Source of the DNA: Pseudomonadota bacterium
GTDB lineage: Bacteria; Pseudomonadota; Alphaproteobacteria; Caulobacterales; Caulobacteraceae
Reading direction: 5' to 3'
Length of the DNA stretch: 31,906 nt
Assembly: GCA_023390245.1 (NCBI GenBank)
Contig: JAEWDF010000096.1
Span: 1-31,906 of the forward strand
The notes beneath the pieces are model-generated. The model was not told where the DNA came from. It did not search any database and was given only the letters and a program-made list of their open reading frames with translations. This document shows, piece by piece, positions 1 to 7,894 of the stretch. Each line of letters begins with the position of its first letter. The first letter of the stretch is position 1. The translations under genes were made by a program, and so were the position numbers.

Positions 1-1025
1 ACGTCACCGACATGTCGTGGAAGCGCGTGTCGCACCCGTCGCAGGTCCTGGCCGTCGGCGACACCGTCAAGGTCCAGATCGTCAAGATCAACCCGGACAC
101 CCAGCGCATCTCGCTCGGCATGAAGCAACTGCAGTCGGACCCCTGGGACGGCGTGGAAGCCAAGTATCCGGTCAACGCCAAGTACACCGGCCGCGTCACC
201 AACATCACCGACTACGGCGCCTTCGTGGAGCTGGAGCCGGGCGTCGAGGGCCTGGTCCACGTCTCGGAAATGTCCTGGACCAAGAAGAACGTCCATCCGG
301 GCAAGATCGTCTCCACCTCGCAGGAAGTGGACGTGGTCGTGCTGGACGTCGACGCCTCCAAGCGCCGCATCTCGCTGGGCCTGAAGCAGGCCCAGGACAA
401 TCCGTGGGACGCCTTCGTCGCCGCGCACCCGATCGGCTCGACGGTCGAGGGCGAGGTCAAGAACGCCACCGAGTTCGGCCTGTTCATCGGCCTGGACAAC
501 GACATCGACGGCATGGTCCACCTGTCGGACATCGACTGGAACGTGTCGGGCGAAGAAGCCATCCAGCGCTACCGCAAGGGCGACACCGTCAAGGCCAAGG
601 TGCTGGACGTCGACGTCGAGAAGGAACGCGTCTCGCTGGGCATCAAGCAGCTGGGCGGCGACCCGATGGAGGGCGATGTCTACAAGCGCGGCCAGCAGAT
701 CACCGTCACCGTCTCGTCGATCGAGACCGGCGGCATCGAGGTCAAGTTCGGCGAGGACGATGCGCCGGTCACGGCCTTCATCCGCAAGTCGGACCTGTCG
801 CGCGACCGCAACGAGCAGCGTCCTGAGCGTTTCGCCGTCGGCGACCGCATCGACGCCATGATCACCGCCGTCGACAAGGCCACGCGCCGCGTCTCGGTGT
901 CGATCAAGGCGCTGGAGATGAAGGACGAGCAGGAAGCCATCGAGCAGTTCGGGTCGTCCGACTCGGGCGCCTCGCTGGGCGACATCCTGGGCGCCGCGCT
1001 GAAGAACGCCGGCTCCAAGGAGTAA
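1..1025 (+). CDS. rpsA: 30S ribosomal protein S1, C-terminal part (5' end outside window)
   Basis: S1 binds mRNA on the 30S subunit and helps load structured or SD-poor messages. The reading frame is already open at base 3, so the true start lies upstream; the ATG at 12 is an internal Met (context VTDMSWKRV). Visible are the end of one S1/OB repeat (HPSQVLAVGD...RISLGMKQL) and three further repeats: about residues 52-124 (YTGRVTNITDYGAFVELEPG), 139-216 (VEGEVKNATEFGLFIGL) and 229-305 (more divergent, ITVTVSSIETGG). These match repeats 3 to 6 of a six-repeat proteobacterial S1. The C-terminus ends ...LKNAGSKE. It is followed by structured repeats, a terminator and ihfB, the usual rpsA-ihfB order. 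Identification is very secure. Confidence 0.97.
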   Translation, partial: VTDMSWKRVSHPSQVLAVGDTVKVQIVKINPDTQRISLGMKQLQSDPWDGVEAKYPVNAKYTGRVTNITDYGAFVELEPGVEGLVHVSEMSWTKKNVHPGKIVSTSQEVDVVVLDVDASKRRISLGLKQAQDNPWDAFVAAHPIGSTVEGEVKNATEFGLFIGLDNDIDGMVHLSDIDWNVSGEEAIQRYRKGDTVKAKVLDVDVEKERVSLGIKQLGGDPMEGDVYKRGQQITVTVSSIETGGIEVKFGEDDAPVTAFIRKSDLSRDRNEQRPERFAVGDRIDAMITAVDKATRRVSVSIKALEMKDEQEAIEQFGSSDSGASLGDILGAALKNAGSKE

Positions 1026-1114
1026 TGCGCTCAAGCAGCGGGGCGCCGCGCGCCCCGCGGTAGCGCGCCAAATGCGCTGAAGCAGCGGGGCGCCGCGCGT
1101 CCCGCGATAGCGCG
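1024..1114 (+). repeat. tandem 44-nt structured repeat (period 47) after rpsA
   Basis: Two copies, 1024-1067 and 1071-1114, differ at only three positions. Each can fold into an outer GCGCT/AGCGC stem enclosing an inner CGGGGCGC/GCGCCCCG stem with a CGC loop. In copy 2 the inner right arm is GCGTCCCG, which keeps pairing through a G-U wobble in RNA. The array begins on the last base pairs of the rpsA stop codon and ends 10 nt before the terminator hairpin. It may be a 3'-UTR stabiliser or an expanded repeat; its function is unknown. Confidence 0.7.
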
Positions 1115-1124
1115 ATAAGATGAG

Positions 1125-1156
1125 AAGGGCGGCCGGAGCGATCCGGCCGCCCTTTT
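1125..1156 (+). terminator. Rho-independent terminator of rpsA
   Basis: A perfect 12-bp stem (AAGGGCGGCCGG 1125-1136 with CCGGCCGCCCTT 1143-1154), a 6-nt loop (AGCGAT) and a T run at 1153-1156. It lies 100 nt after the rpsA stop, which separates rpsA transcription from ihfB. Confidence 0.9.
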
Positions 1157-1231
1157 CCATGACATGGGTGCTCATGTCCGGTCGCGTACATGAATTATGA
1201 TCCCTGCGGCGATCGATGCCGTATAAGGGCT

Positions 1232-1258
1232 TTGTCGAGACTCGTTCGCGGGTTAGGC
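1232..1258 (+). promoter_or_regulatory. candidate ihfB promoter with an internal GANTC site
   Basis: TTGTCG at 1232-1237 and GTTAGGCT at 1251-1258 loosely resemble the Caulobacter housekeeping promoter (TTGACGS, 10-14 nt, GCTANAWC). A GACTC methylation-type site (1239-1243) lies between the two elements, the geometry of CcrM/GcrA-responsive promoters in Caulobacterales. The matches are imperfect and no start site is known. Confidence 0.3.
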
Positions 1259-1312
1259 TCTTCGGGAAGAGGCTGATGACGGGCGGCCTCGGCACGAGCG
1301 GACAGGGCGCTG

Positions 1313-1603
1313 ATGATCAAGTCTGAACTGATCGAGAAGCTGGCGGCCGAGAACACCCACCTGACCCATGCGGAGGTGGAGCGGCTGGTGAACGTCATCC
1401 TCGGCACGATGACCGAGGCGCTCGCCGATGGCGGGCGGGTGGAACTGCGCGGCTTCGGCGCCTTTTCGGTCCGGTCTCGGCCAGCGCGGGCGGGCCGCAA
1501 TCCCCGCACCGGCGAGACCGTCGACGTCCCGGCCAAGTCCGTGCCCTTCTTCAAGAGCGGCAAGGAATTGCGCGAACGCCTGAACGCCTCCGGCGACGCC
1601 TGA
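1313..1603 (+). CDS. ihfB: integration host factor subunit beta
   Basis: This 96-residue protein is the beta subunit of IHF, which with IhfA bends DNA sharply at specific sites in recombination, replication and transcription. The HU/IHF fold runs the full length: helical dimerisation region MIKSELIEKLAAEN, then GRVELRGFGAFSVRSRPARAGRNPRTGE, the beta-arm with its conserved GRNPRTGE tip and the Pro that intercalates in DNA, then the C-terminal helix FKSGKELRERLN. The length is normal for the family. The location directly downstream of rpsA matches the conserved rpsA-ihfB(himD) order and favours IhfB over HU. It is followed after 16 nt by mscL. Confidence 0.93.
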   Translation: MIKSELIEKLAAENTHLTHAEVERLVNVILGTMTEALADGGRVELRGFGAFSVRSRPARAGRNPRTGETVDVPAKSVPFFKSGKELRERLNASGDA

Positions 1604-1619
1604 ACCTGAGGAAAGATCA

Positions 1620-2042
1620 ATGAGCCTGCTGTCGGAGTTCCGCGAGTTCGCGGTCAAGGGCAATGTCGTGGACCTGGCGGTCGGCATCATCATCGGCGCG
1701 GCCTTCAACGGCATCGTCAAGAGTCTGGTCGACCAGGTGGTCATGCCGCCGATCGGCCTGCTGACCGGCGGCCTGGACTTCTCCCAGCTGGAGTGGGTGC
1801 TGCGGCCCGAGAACCCGGCGACCGCGGAGATCGAGAAGGTCGCGATCCAGTACGGCGCCTTCATCAACACGGTGATCCAGTTCCTGATCGTGGCCTGGGT
1901 CGTCTTCCTGCTGGTCAAGGGCATCAACGCCCTGCGCCGCCAGCAGGTCGCCCAGCCGGACGCCGCGCCCGCCGCGCCGACCGCGACCGAGGCCCTGCTG
2001 ACCGAGATCCGCGACGAGCTCAAGGCCCGGCCCCGGGCCTAG
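1620..2042 (+). CDS. mscL: large-conductance mechanosensitive channel MscL
   Basis: A homopentameric inner-membrane channel that opens under membrane tension to release solutes during hypo-osmotic shock. The 140-residue sequence has the signature N-terminus (SLLSEFREFAVKGNVVDLAVGIIIGAAF), TM1 about residues 16-44 with the glycine/alanine-rich gate, a periplasmic loop (about 45-75), TM2 about 78-102 (FINTVIQFLIVAWVVFLLVKGIN), and a cytoplasmic helical bundle at the C-terminus (LLTEIRDELKARPRA). A good SD (GAGGAAAG) precedes the ATG. It starts 16 nt after ihfB, so the two are probably co-transcribed. Confidence 0.96.
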   Translation: MSLLSEFREFAVKGNVVDLAVGIIIGAAFNGIVKSLVDQVVMPPIGLLTGGLDFSQLEWVLRPENPATAEIEKVAIQYGAFINTVIQFLIVAWVVFLLVKGINALRRQQVAQPDAAPAAPTATEALLTEIRDELKARPRA

Positions 2043-2070
2043 GGCCGATCGACCTTCGCCTGTGATTGTT

Positions 2071-2191
2071 TTTCCGGGGCGTCCGAAGGACGAATCCTGA
2101 ACCCAGGAGGGCGACTCCGGCGCTTGATGCGGTTCGATCCGCGCCTGCGGCGCCTGAATTCCGGGGTCTTCGTTCCGCGAAGCCCCGGAAA
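2071..2191. repeat. palindromic intergenic repeat element downstream of mscL
   Basis: The gap between mscL and the convergent GNAT gene (2043-2248) is bounded by a 10-bp inverted repeat, TTTCCGGGGC (2071-2080) and GCCCCGGAAA (2182-2191). Inside are a GTCC-gaa-GGAC hairpin and a strong hairpin at 2159-2190 (TTCCGGGG, one bulged T, CTTCG, loop, CGAAG, CCCCGGAA). No T run follows on either strand. This looks like a dispersed palindromic repeat of the type common between alphaproteobacterial genes, possibly acting as a weak bidirectional terminator. Confidence 0.55.
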
Positions 2192-2248
2192 GACGATGTC
2201 GGAAGCGGGGCAACCTGAATGGCGATTGGCCCCAGGGCCAGCCCCGAC

Positions 2249-3388
2249 CTAGGCCTTGGAAAGACGCCCGACCGGCGCACGCGCCGGCGTCCGCCGCCGC
2301 GCTGGAAGCGGGACCGGGCGGGCGCAGATGGCGTAGTCCCCGTCGAACGGCGTCGGCGACCACAGCGGCGCGAGCGCCTCGTCGACGATGGCGTGGCCAT
2401 GGCCCCAGCCGCCCTCGCGCCTCGCCGTCGCCGCCACGTCGTCCAGCGCGTCCAGCAGTTCGGGCGTCGCCACCTGAAGCCGCACCTTGGCGGCGCCCAG
2501 GCCGCGCGCATTGGCGATCAGGGTCCGCGCCAGGCGGGGCAGGGCGTCCTCATGGCCCCGCATCGCGACCAGGTCGATGATGTCGAGCGCCGGCGCGTCG
2601 ATCAGATTGGTCTTGGCGACCAGGGCCAGGGCCGTGGCGACGATGCGGCCGTCGCGGCGGCAGGCCAGCAGGCGCGGCGCCAGGGTCTGGTCGGGATCGG
2701 CCATCCGCCAGCGCAGCAGGGCCGGCGAGCGGTCGGCCAGCAGGCGGTCCTCCCCGCGCAGGGCGGTCCAGAAGACGGCGTAGTCGGAGGCGTCGGACAG
2801 GTCGCGGACCTCCTCGACATCGTCCGGCAGGCGCAGGGGACGGGCGGCGAACAGGCGCCGGTTCATCAGCCGCTCGCCCAGTCGCGCGGCCCGTTCCGCG
2901 CTCAGCCGGCCGAACAGGCGGCGCAGCAGCCGGGCCTGGGCCAAGACCGCGCGGTCCACCGGCCAGGACAGCTTCAGCGCATGGGTCCGGGGCGGAAAGG
3001 GCGTCAGGCCGAACAGGCCGTACAGCGGCGCCGACCGGGCGTTGGCGTTCAGGGTGTAGCGCGCGAACAGGCCGGGTTGGGCCAGGAAGGCGCGGATCAG
3101 CGACCGGCTGGCGCCCTTCTGGTCGGGCGGGACGATGATCGAAAAGCCGGTGGCGCCGAACAGGGTCCGTTCGCCCAGTTGGAACCGCTGCACGAAATTG
3201 CCCAGCAACGCCACCGGTCGGTCGTCGTCGTCCGCGACCACCCATCCGGCGGGCGCGCCCAGCGCCAGCCGGGCGGGGTTGTCTTCCAGCCAGCGCCAGC
3301 CGGCGAAGGAACGTTCGGGCCAGCCCACGGCCCGGTGCAGGGCGTTGACGGCCTCATAGTCCGAAGCTCGGATCGGGCGGACAGCCAC
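2249..3388 (-). CDS. GNAT-type acyltransferase, probably tandem GNAT domains
   Basis: The N-terminus VRPIRASDYEAVNALHRAVGWPERSFAGWRWLEDNPA is typical of GNAT N-acyltransferases that accept longer acyl or amino substrates. The first half runs to about residue 185 and includes a QKGASRSLIRAFL stretch at the acyl-CoA loop position. A second half follows from about residue 195 (DVEEVRDLSDASDYAVFW...SPALLRWRMADPD), which resembles the start of a second degenerate GNAT unit. The substrate is unknown. An in-frame TTG at 3403 would add five residues, but GTG at 3388 has a better-spaced GGGAG and gives the family-like start M-A-V-R-P-I, so I chose GTG. It is convergent with mscL and divergent from the peptide transporter. 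Confidence 0.72.
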   Translation of the reverse strand: MAVRPIRASDYEAVNALHRAVGWPERSFAGWRWLEDNPARLALGAPAGWVVADDDDRPVALLGNFVQRFQLGERTLFGATGFSIIVPPDQKGASRSLIRAFLAQPGLFARYTLNANARSAPLYGLFGLTPFPPRTHALKLSWPVDRAVLAQARLLRRLFGRLSAERAARLGERLMNRRLFAARPLRLPDDVEEVRDLSDASDYAVFWTALRGEDRLLADRSPALLRWRMADPDQTLAPRLLACRRDGRIVATALALVAKTNLIDAPALDIIDLVAMRGHEDALPRLARTLIANARGLGAAKVRLQVATPELLDALDDVAATARREGGWGHGHAIVDEALAPLWSPTPFDGDYAICARPVPLPARRRTPARAPVGRLSKA

Positions 3389-3650
3389 CGCATCGTCTCC
3401 CAAAATGAAACCTGCCCGTGGGGCGCCTCGGCCGCCCCGCAGGATCGAGGCCAGGATACGCCACCAAAGGTTGTATAAATCCTGCCTGCGACGACGTGGG
3501 TTGCGCCGCTCGCCGGCTCACGCGCGGTTACGCCTTGTAAAGCCTGTTTCACGGTGGTCTTTTCACCGCTTCTGCACGGGGGCGGGGAGGCGGCGGGCCG
3601 TCTTCCTCTTAACGGAAGCGGGCGATCCAGCCCGAAGTCAAAGGATACGC

Positions 3651-5585
3651 ATGAACATCGTCGTTCTTCTGGGGGTGGTGATCACCCTCGCCACGGGGAT
3701 TCCCGTGCTGCTTCAGGTGCTGCGAAACCATCCGCGCGGCCTGATCATCTGCTTCTTCGCCGAGATGTGGGAGCGGTTCTCCTACTACGGCATGCGCGGC
3801 CTGCTGATCTTCTATCTGACCCAGCATTTCCTGTTCAGCGATGGCGCCGCCGGCGGCATCTACGGCTCCTACACCTCGCTGGTGTACCTGCTGCCGCTGA
3901 TCGGCGGCATCCTGGCGGACCGCTTCATCGGCACCCGCAAGGCGGTGGCCTTCGGCGCCCTGTTGCTGGTCTTCGGCCACGGCATGATGGCCTATGAGGG
4001 ACGGGACACCACCCAGACCCTGACCTATGCGGGCCAGGCCTACGCCATCCAGACGGAAGGCCGCGGCGACGCCGCCAGCAACGGCATCGTCATCGACGGC
4101 CGGTCCTACGCCTATGGCGCGGCGGAAGGCGGCGGCCTGGTCATCCGCGACCTGCCCGCGACCGCGGCGGTTCCGGCGGTCCTGCCCTCGGGGTCCTACA
4201 CGCTGGAGGCGCACCGCGATCCGGTCTCGGAAAACGTCTTCTTCCTGGCCATCTCGCTGATCATCATGGGCGTCGGCTTCCTGAAGCCGAACATCTCGAC
4301 CCTGGTGGGCCAGCTCTACGGCCAGGGCGACCCGCGCCGGGATTCCGGCTTCACCCTCTACTATTACGGCATCAACCTGGGCTCGTTCTGGGCGGCGGTG
4401 CTGTGCGGCCTTCTGGGCCAGACGGTGGGCTGGTGGGCCGGCTTCGGCCTGGCGGGCCTGGGCATGCTGGCGGGCCTGATCGTCTTCGTGCTGGGCAAGC
4501 CGCTGCTGCTCGGCAAGGGCGAGCCGCCAGCGGCCGGCAAGCTGAAGGCGCCTCTGCTGGGGCCGATCAACCGCGAATACTCCATCTACCTGCTCGGCCT
4601 GCTGGGCGTGGTCCCGGTGTGGTTCCTGGTCCAGCGCAACGCCCTGGTCGGCACGGTGCTGGGCATCTCGACCCTGCTGTCGCTGGCCTTCATCGGCTAT
4701 GTGATGGTTTCGGTGTGCAAGACCTGGGCGCAGCGCCAGCGCATGATGCTGGCCATGGTGCTGGTGTTCGGCTCGGTGCTGTTCTTCACCCTGTTCGAGC
4801 AGGCGGGGACCTCGCTGAACCTGTTCGCCGACCGTAACGTGAACCTGCAGCTGCTGGCCCAGGCCGTGCAGTTCGGGCCCTTCACCTTCGGCACCCCGGC
4901 CCAGGTCGCGGCCGCCGGCCTGACGGGGCAGGGCGTCTTCATCGACACCACCATGACGGCGTCGCAGACCCAGTCGTTCAACGCCGGCTTCATCCTGATC
5001 TTCGCACCGATCTTCGCGGCCATGTGGGTCAAGCTGGCCAAGATTCGCCGCGACCCGGACCCGACGTTCAAGTTCGGCCTGGGCCTGTTCCAGGTCGGCC
5101 TGGGCTTCATGGTCGTGGTGTGGGGCGCGGGCCTGGCCAATTCGGCCTTCCAGATGCCGATCGTGCTCCTGGCCCTGCTCTACATGTTCCACACGACGGG
5201 CGAGCTGTTCCTGTCGCCGGTGGGTCTGTCGGAGATCACCAAACTGTCGATGGCCCAGGTGGTCAGCTTCATGATGGCGGTGTGGTTCCTGGCCTCCTCC
5301 ATCGCCCAGTATGTGGGCGGCTGGATCGCCGGCCTGGCCGGCACGGAGACGGTCGGCGGCGAGGTGCTGAACCCCGCCCTGGCGCTCCAGACCTCGCTCG
5401 ACGTGTTCGCCAAGCTGGGTTGGGCGGGCATGGCCGCGGGCGTGGTGTTCCTGATCGCCAGCTTCTTCATCAAGGGCTGGTCCAATGGCGTGAACGATCC
5501 GGACAACCATCCCGGCCCGAACCTGACCGATCGCGGCCAGGAAGACGGCAACGTCGCCGCTCCGACCCAGTCGACCGTCGGCTGA
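3651..5585 (+). CDS. POT-family proton-coupled peptide symporter
   Basis: A major facilitator of the PTR2/POT family that imports di- and tripeptides with protons across the inner membrane. Signatures: ExxERFxYYG at residues 38-47 (E38, E41, R42), GGxxADR near residue 85, LKPNIST at 211-217, the FTLYYYGINLGS motif at 234-245, FEQAGTSLN, and the C-terminal TGELFLSPVGLS. The start is ATG at 3651 with AAGGA upstream; the frame is open further upstream but only non-family residues appear there. At 644 residues it is about 130 longer than classic bacterial POTs: an extra N-terminal hydrophobic segment (about 1-24) and a polar 75-residue insert (about 117-193) between TM3 and TM4. A strong terminator follows. 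Confidence 0.93.
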   Translation: MNIVVLLGVVITLATGIPVLLQVLRNHPRGLIICFFAEMWERFSYYGMRGLLIFYLTQHFLFSDGAAGGIYGSYTSLVYLLPLIGGILADRFIGTRKAVAFGALLLVFGHGMMAYEGRDTTQTLTYAGQAYAIQTEGRGDAASNGIVIDGRSYAYGAAEGGGLVIRDLPATAAVPAVLPSGSYTLEAHRDPVSENVFFLAISLIIMGVGFLKPNISTLVGQLYGQGDPRRDSGFTLYYYGINLGSFWAAVLCGLLGQTVGWWAGFGLAGLGMLAGLIVFVLGKPLLLGKGEPPAAGKLKAPLLGPINREYSIYLLGLLGVVPVWFLVQRNALVGTVLGISTLLSLAFIGYVMVSVCKTWAQRQRMMLAMVLVFGSVLFFTLFEQAGTSLNLFADRNVNLQLLAQAVQFGPFTFGTPAQVAAAGLTGQGVFIDTTMTASQTQSFNAGFILIFAPIFAAMWVKLAKIRRDPDPTFKFGLGLFQVGLGFMVVVWGAGLANSAFQMPIVLLALLYMFHTTGELFLSPVGLSEITKLSMAQVVSFMMAVWFLASSIAQYVGGWIAGLAGTETVGGEVLNPALALQTSLDVFAKLGWAGMAAGVVFLIASFFIKGWSNGVNDPDNHPGPNLTDRGQEDGNVAAPTQSTVG

Positions 5586-5607
5586 CCGGTACGCGGGTCT
5601 GAAAAGG

Positions 5608-5641
5608 AAAGGGCGGCGTCCGACCGGACGCCGCCCTTTTT
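5608..5641. terminator. bidirectional Rho-independent terminator
   Basis: Stem GGGCGGCGTCC (5611-5621) with GGACGCCGCCC (5626-5636), loop GACC, flanked by AAA on the left and a T run (5637-5641) on the right. It can therefore stop both the symporter transcript and the convergent receptor transcript. Confidence 0.9.
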
Positions 5642-5662
5642 CTTCGCCGGTCTTCCCTCGGA

Positions 5663-7735
5663 TCAGAAGGTCTTGCGCAATCTCACCTGGAAGAAGGTGC
5701 GCGGGTCGATCGTCGTGTCCTCGATGTAGTCGACGGCGCGCGTGTCGCGGTCGGCGAACACCACGCGGTGCTGGGTGAAGTCGTCCCACAGGTTCAGCTG
5801 GGCGCGGATCGACAGGCTGTCGGTCGGCTTGTACTCGGCGAACATCTCGAAATAGTCGGCGCCGCGCCAGCGGAAGGTCTGGTAGGGATCGAAGCTGGGC
5901 TGGCTGAGGTAGGGCAGCCAGTTGACGCCCCACTGCAGCTTCCAGCTGGTGATGTCCTGCTGGATGCCGACGTTGGCCTGGGTCGCGCGCACGCCGGAGA
6001 TCGGCCGTTCCTCGCCCGTGGTCGGATCGGTGACGGCGGTCTTGTTCCAGTCGTTCCTGAAGGTGAACTGCCCGCCCGAGAAGCCGAACTTGTCCAGCGG
6101 CAGCAGAACGTTCAGGGACAGCCGGTCCAGCGTGCCGTCGCCGATGTTGCCGATCGCCGAGCCGCGCGGGTTCAACGGAATGTAGTCGATGGCGTCGACG
6201 ATCTCGTCATGGCGATAGCCCAGCGACACGATGCCGTCGCCCCAGAAGCGGCGCTCGTAGGTCAGCTCGCTGATCCAGCGCTGTTCGGGCTCCAGGTCGA
6301 TGTTGCCGCCGTACACTGTCCCGTCGGACAGCTCCGCCGAGGCGGCGAAGTCCGAGAAGTCCAGCTGGCCCAGTTCGCGCTCGAAGCGGAAGCGGACCTG
6401 GTTGTTCGGCATCGGCGTCCAGGTGGCCAGGAACCGCGGCTTGGCGAAGAAGAGGCTCTTTTCCGAATCGGAGTCACCCGACTGGCTGATGGTCGACGTC
6501 TCCAGCCGCAGGCCCGCCTCCAGGGTCAGGTCGGGATGGATGCGATAGGTGCCCTTGGCGAAGGCCTCGCCGCGCGTCTCCTCCACCTTGACCGAGCCGG
6601 CGGTCAGGTCGTCGGGAATCCCGCCGATCGTGAAGAGCTGATCCGTCTTGCGCATGTTGTAGGCGATCTCGCCGCCGGTTTCGATCGTCAGCTTGGGCGA
6701 GCGCTCGTGCCGGATCAGGGCGCGCAGGATGGTCTCCGAGCTGTCGCCCGAATAGTCGAAGATCTGCTCGGGCTGGGCGGCTCCGTCCAGGGTCGTGTTG
6801 TAGACCTGAGCGCCGTCCCAGCTGCTGAATTCGTGCATCAGGCGGGTTTCCAGCTTGAAGCGGGCGCCCAGCGGCCGCTCCCAGGTCACGCCGAACTCGC
6901 CGCTGTCGCCGTCCTCATAGTTGCGGCTGTCGCGCAGGGTGGTGTCCGACTGGGCGATGTTCCAGCCGTGCCAGTCGTTGACGCCGTAGCGGGCCGTCAC
7001 GTCCACCTTGCCGCCCGCCAGGGGGCCGGCGTAGGTGCCGCGGATCGAGTTGCCGCCGCCGTAGCTGTCGTTGTTGACCGCCTCGTCGCGCAGCACATTG
7101 CCCGCCGCGTCGCGCCGGATGCGCCGACCGGGGCCGTTGGAGTCGCTCCAGCTCCAGCCGTCCGACAGGGTCACGCCCCAGGTGCGGTCGCCGTGGCGGG
7201 CCGTGAACTGATAGCTGCCGTTGAACATGTCGCGGCCGGCGCCTTCGAAGAACAGGCCGCTCATGGTCAGCACCGAGCGGCTGCTGTCCTCCTGTTTGAC
7301 GATGACGTTCACCACCACCGAATAGCCCTGCATGTCGATGCCCGGCGCGCCGCCGCGGATCAGCTCGATCCGCTCCACCTGACTTGCCAGGGTGCGGCTC
7401 AGGACGTTGGAGCCGGTGTCGTTCTTGGAGGCGGGGCGCGCGTTGTTGATCAGGACGTTGCCGACCGCGCCCTCGAAGCCCCGGGCCCCCGAGCCGTCGT
7501 CGATCGAGAAGCCGGGCACCCGGTCGACCATGTCCAGGGCGGTGTTCGGGCGCTGGGCGGCGAAGAAGTCGGGGGTGAAGACCAGCACGCCCTGCTGGCG
7601 GGCGTCGGCCAGGGGCGCGCTCTGCGGCGCGCCAGTCGGGACGGGGGCTTCGGCGACCTGCGGCTCGTCGCCCGCGAAGGCGGCGCCGGCGGTCAGCAGG
7701 ACGGCGGTGGTGGCCAGCAGGACGGTCTTGGTCAT
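5663..7735 (-). CDS. TonB-dependent outer-membrane receptor
   Basis: The 690-residue precursor has a Sec signal peptide (MTKTVLLATTAVLLTAGAAFA, cleavage after about residue 21). A plug domain follows (about 50-150: TALDMVDRVPGFSIDDGSGARGFEGAVGNVLINNARP...RIELIRGGAPG), then a beta-barrel rich in alternating aromatic strands ending in the outer-membrane terminal Phe (RLRKTF). Start ATG at 7735 is preceded by GAGGGGAA. Receptors like this import ligands using TonB-ExbBD energy; the ligand cannot be told from sequence. The divergent gene is TraB/GumN-like, and the intergenic region has three regularly spaced TCATTACA boxes that may control this receptor. The plug lacks an obvious TonB box, as is frequent in diverged Caulobacterales receptors. 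Confidence 0.9.
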   Translation of the reverse strand: MTKTVLLATTAVLLTAGAAFAGDEPQVAEAPVPTGAPQSAPLADARQQGVLVFTPDFFAAQRPNTALDMVDRVPGFSIDDGSGARGFEGAVGNVLINNARPASKNDTGSNVLSRTLASQVERIELIRGGAPGIDMQGYSVVVNVIVKQEDSSRSVLTMSGLFFEGAGRDMFNGSYQFTARHGDRTWGVTLSDGWSWSDSNGPGRRIRRDAAGNVLRDEAVNNDSYGGGNSIRGTYAGPLAGGKVDVTARYGVNDWHGWNIAQSDTTLRDSRNYEDGDSGEFGVTWERPLGARFKLETRLMHEFSSWDGAQVYNTTLDGAAQPEQIFDYSGDSSETILRALIRHERSPKLTIETGGEIAYNMRKTDQLFTIGGIPDDLTAGSVKVEETRGEAFAKGTYRIHPDLTLEAGLRLETSTISQSGDSDSEKSLFFAKPRFLATWTPMPNNQVRFRFERELGQLDFSDFAASAELSDGTVYGGNIDLEPEQRWISELTYERRFWGDGIVSLGYRHDEIVDAIDYIPLNPRGSAIGNIGDGTLDRLSLNVLLPLDKFGFSGGQFTFRNDWNKTAVTDPTTGEERPISGVRATQANVGIQQDITSWKLQWGVNWLPYLSQPSFDPYQTFRWRGADYFEMFAEYKPTDSLSIRAQLNLWDDFTQHRVVFADRDTRAVDYIEDTTIDPRTFFQVRLRKTF

Positions 7736-7827
7736 CGGTTTCCCCTCGGATCTGATGGCGAGAGGTGTGGCGGCGCCCGTCGTTCATCTCCAGTTACAAG
7801 GCGGCAAGGTGGATTAAATCGACGACA

Positions 7828-7863
7828 TCATTACAGGCGGTTCATTACAGTCATTTCATTACA
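7828..7863. promoter_or_regulatory. three TCATTACA direct repeats with exact 14-bp period
   Basis: Identical octamers at 7828-7835, 7842-7849 and 7856-7863 (reverse strand TGTAATGA). They lie between the divergent receptor (start 7735) and the TraB-like gene (start 7895), just upstream of a candidate -10 TATAGA (7869-7874) for the rightward gene. Regularly spaced direct repeats of this kind suggest a response regulator or other activator binding as a tandem array. The regulator is unknown. Confidence 0.6.
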
Positions 7864-7894
7864 CGCAGTATAGAAAGCGCTCTATCAACCTGTG

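Noticed and set aside
12..1025. ATG at 12 as the start of rpsA
   Set aside because: The frame is open to the window edge and the preceding residues (VTD) match the S1 repeat, so the gene is truncated by the window.
3609..5933. Very long open frame antisense to the peptide symporter and receptor end
   Set aside because: The translation is Arg/Gln/His-rich with no family motif and spans two real genes and a terminator; it is a GC-rich codon-position artefact. The same applies to long frames at 5768-7873 (+), 9065-10699 (+), 16108-18978 (+, upstream of ldcA) and 21311-23923 (-).
7828..7863. Pho box reading of the TCATTACA repeats
   Set aside because: Reverse-strand CTGTAATGA differs from CTGTCAT, and the period is 14 bp rather than 11 bp.
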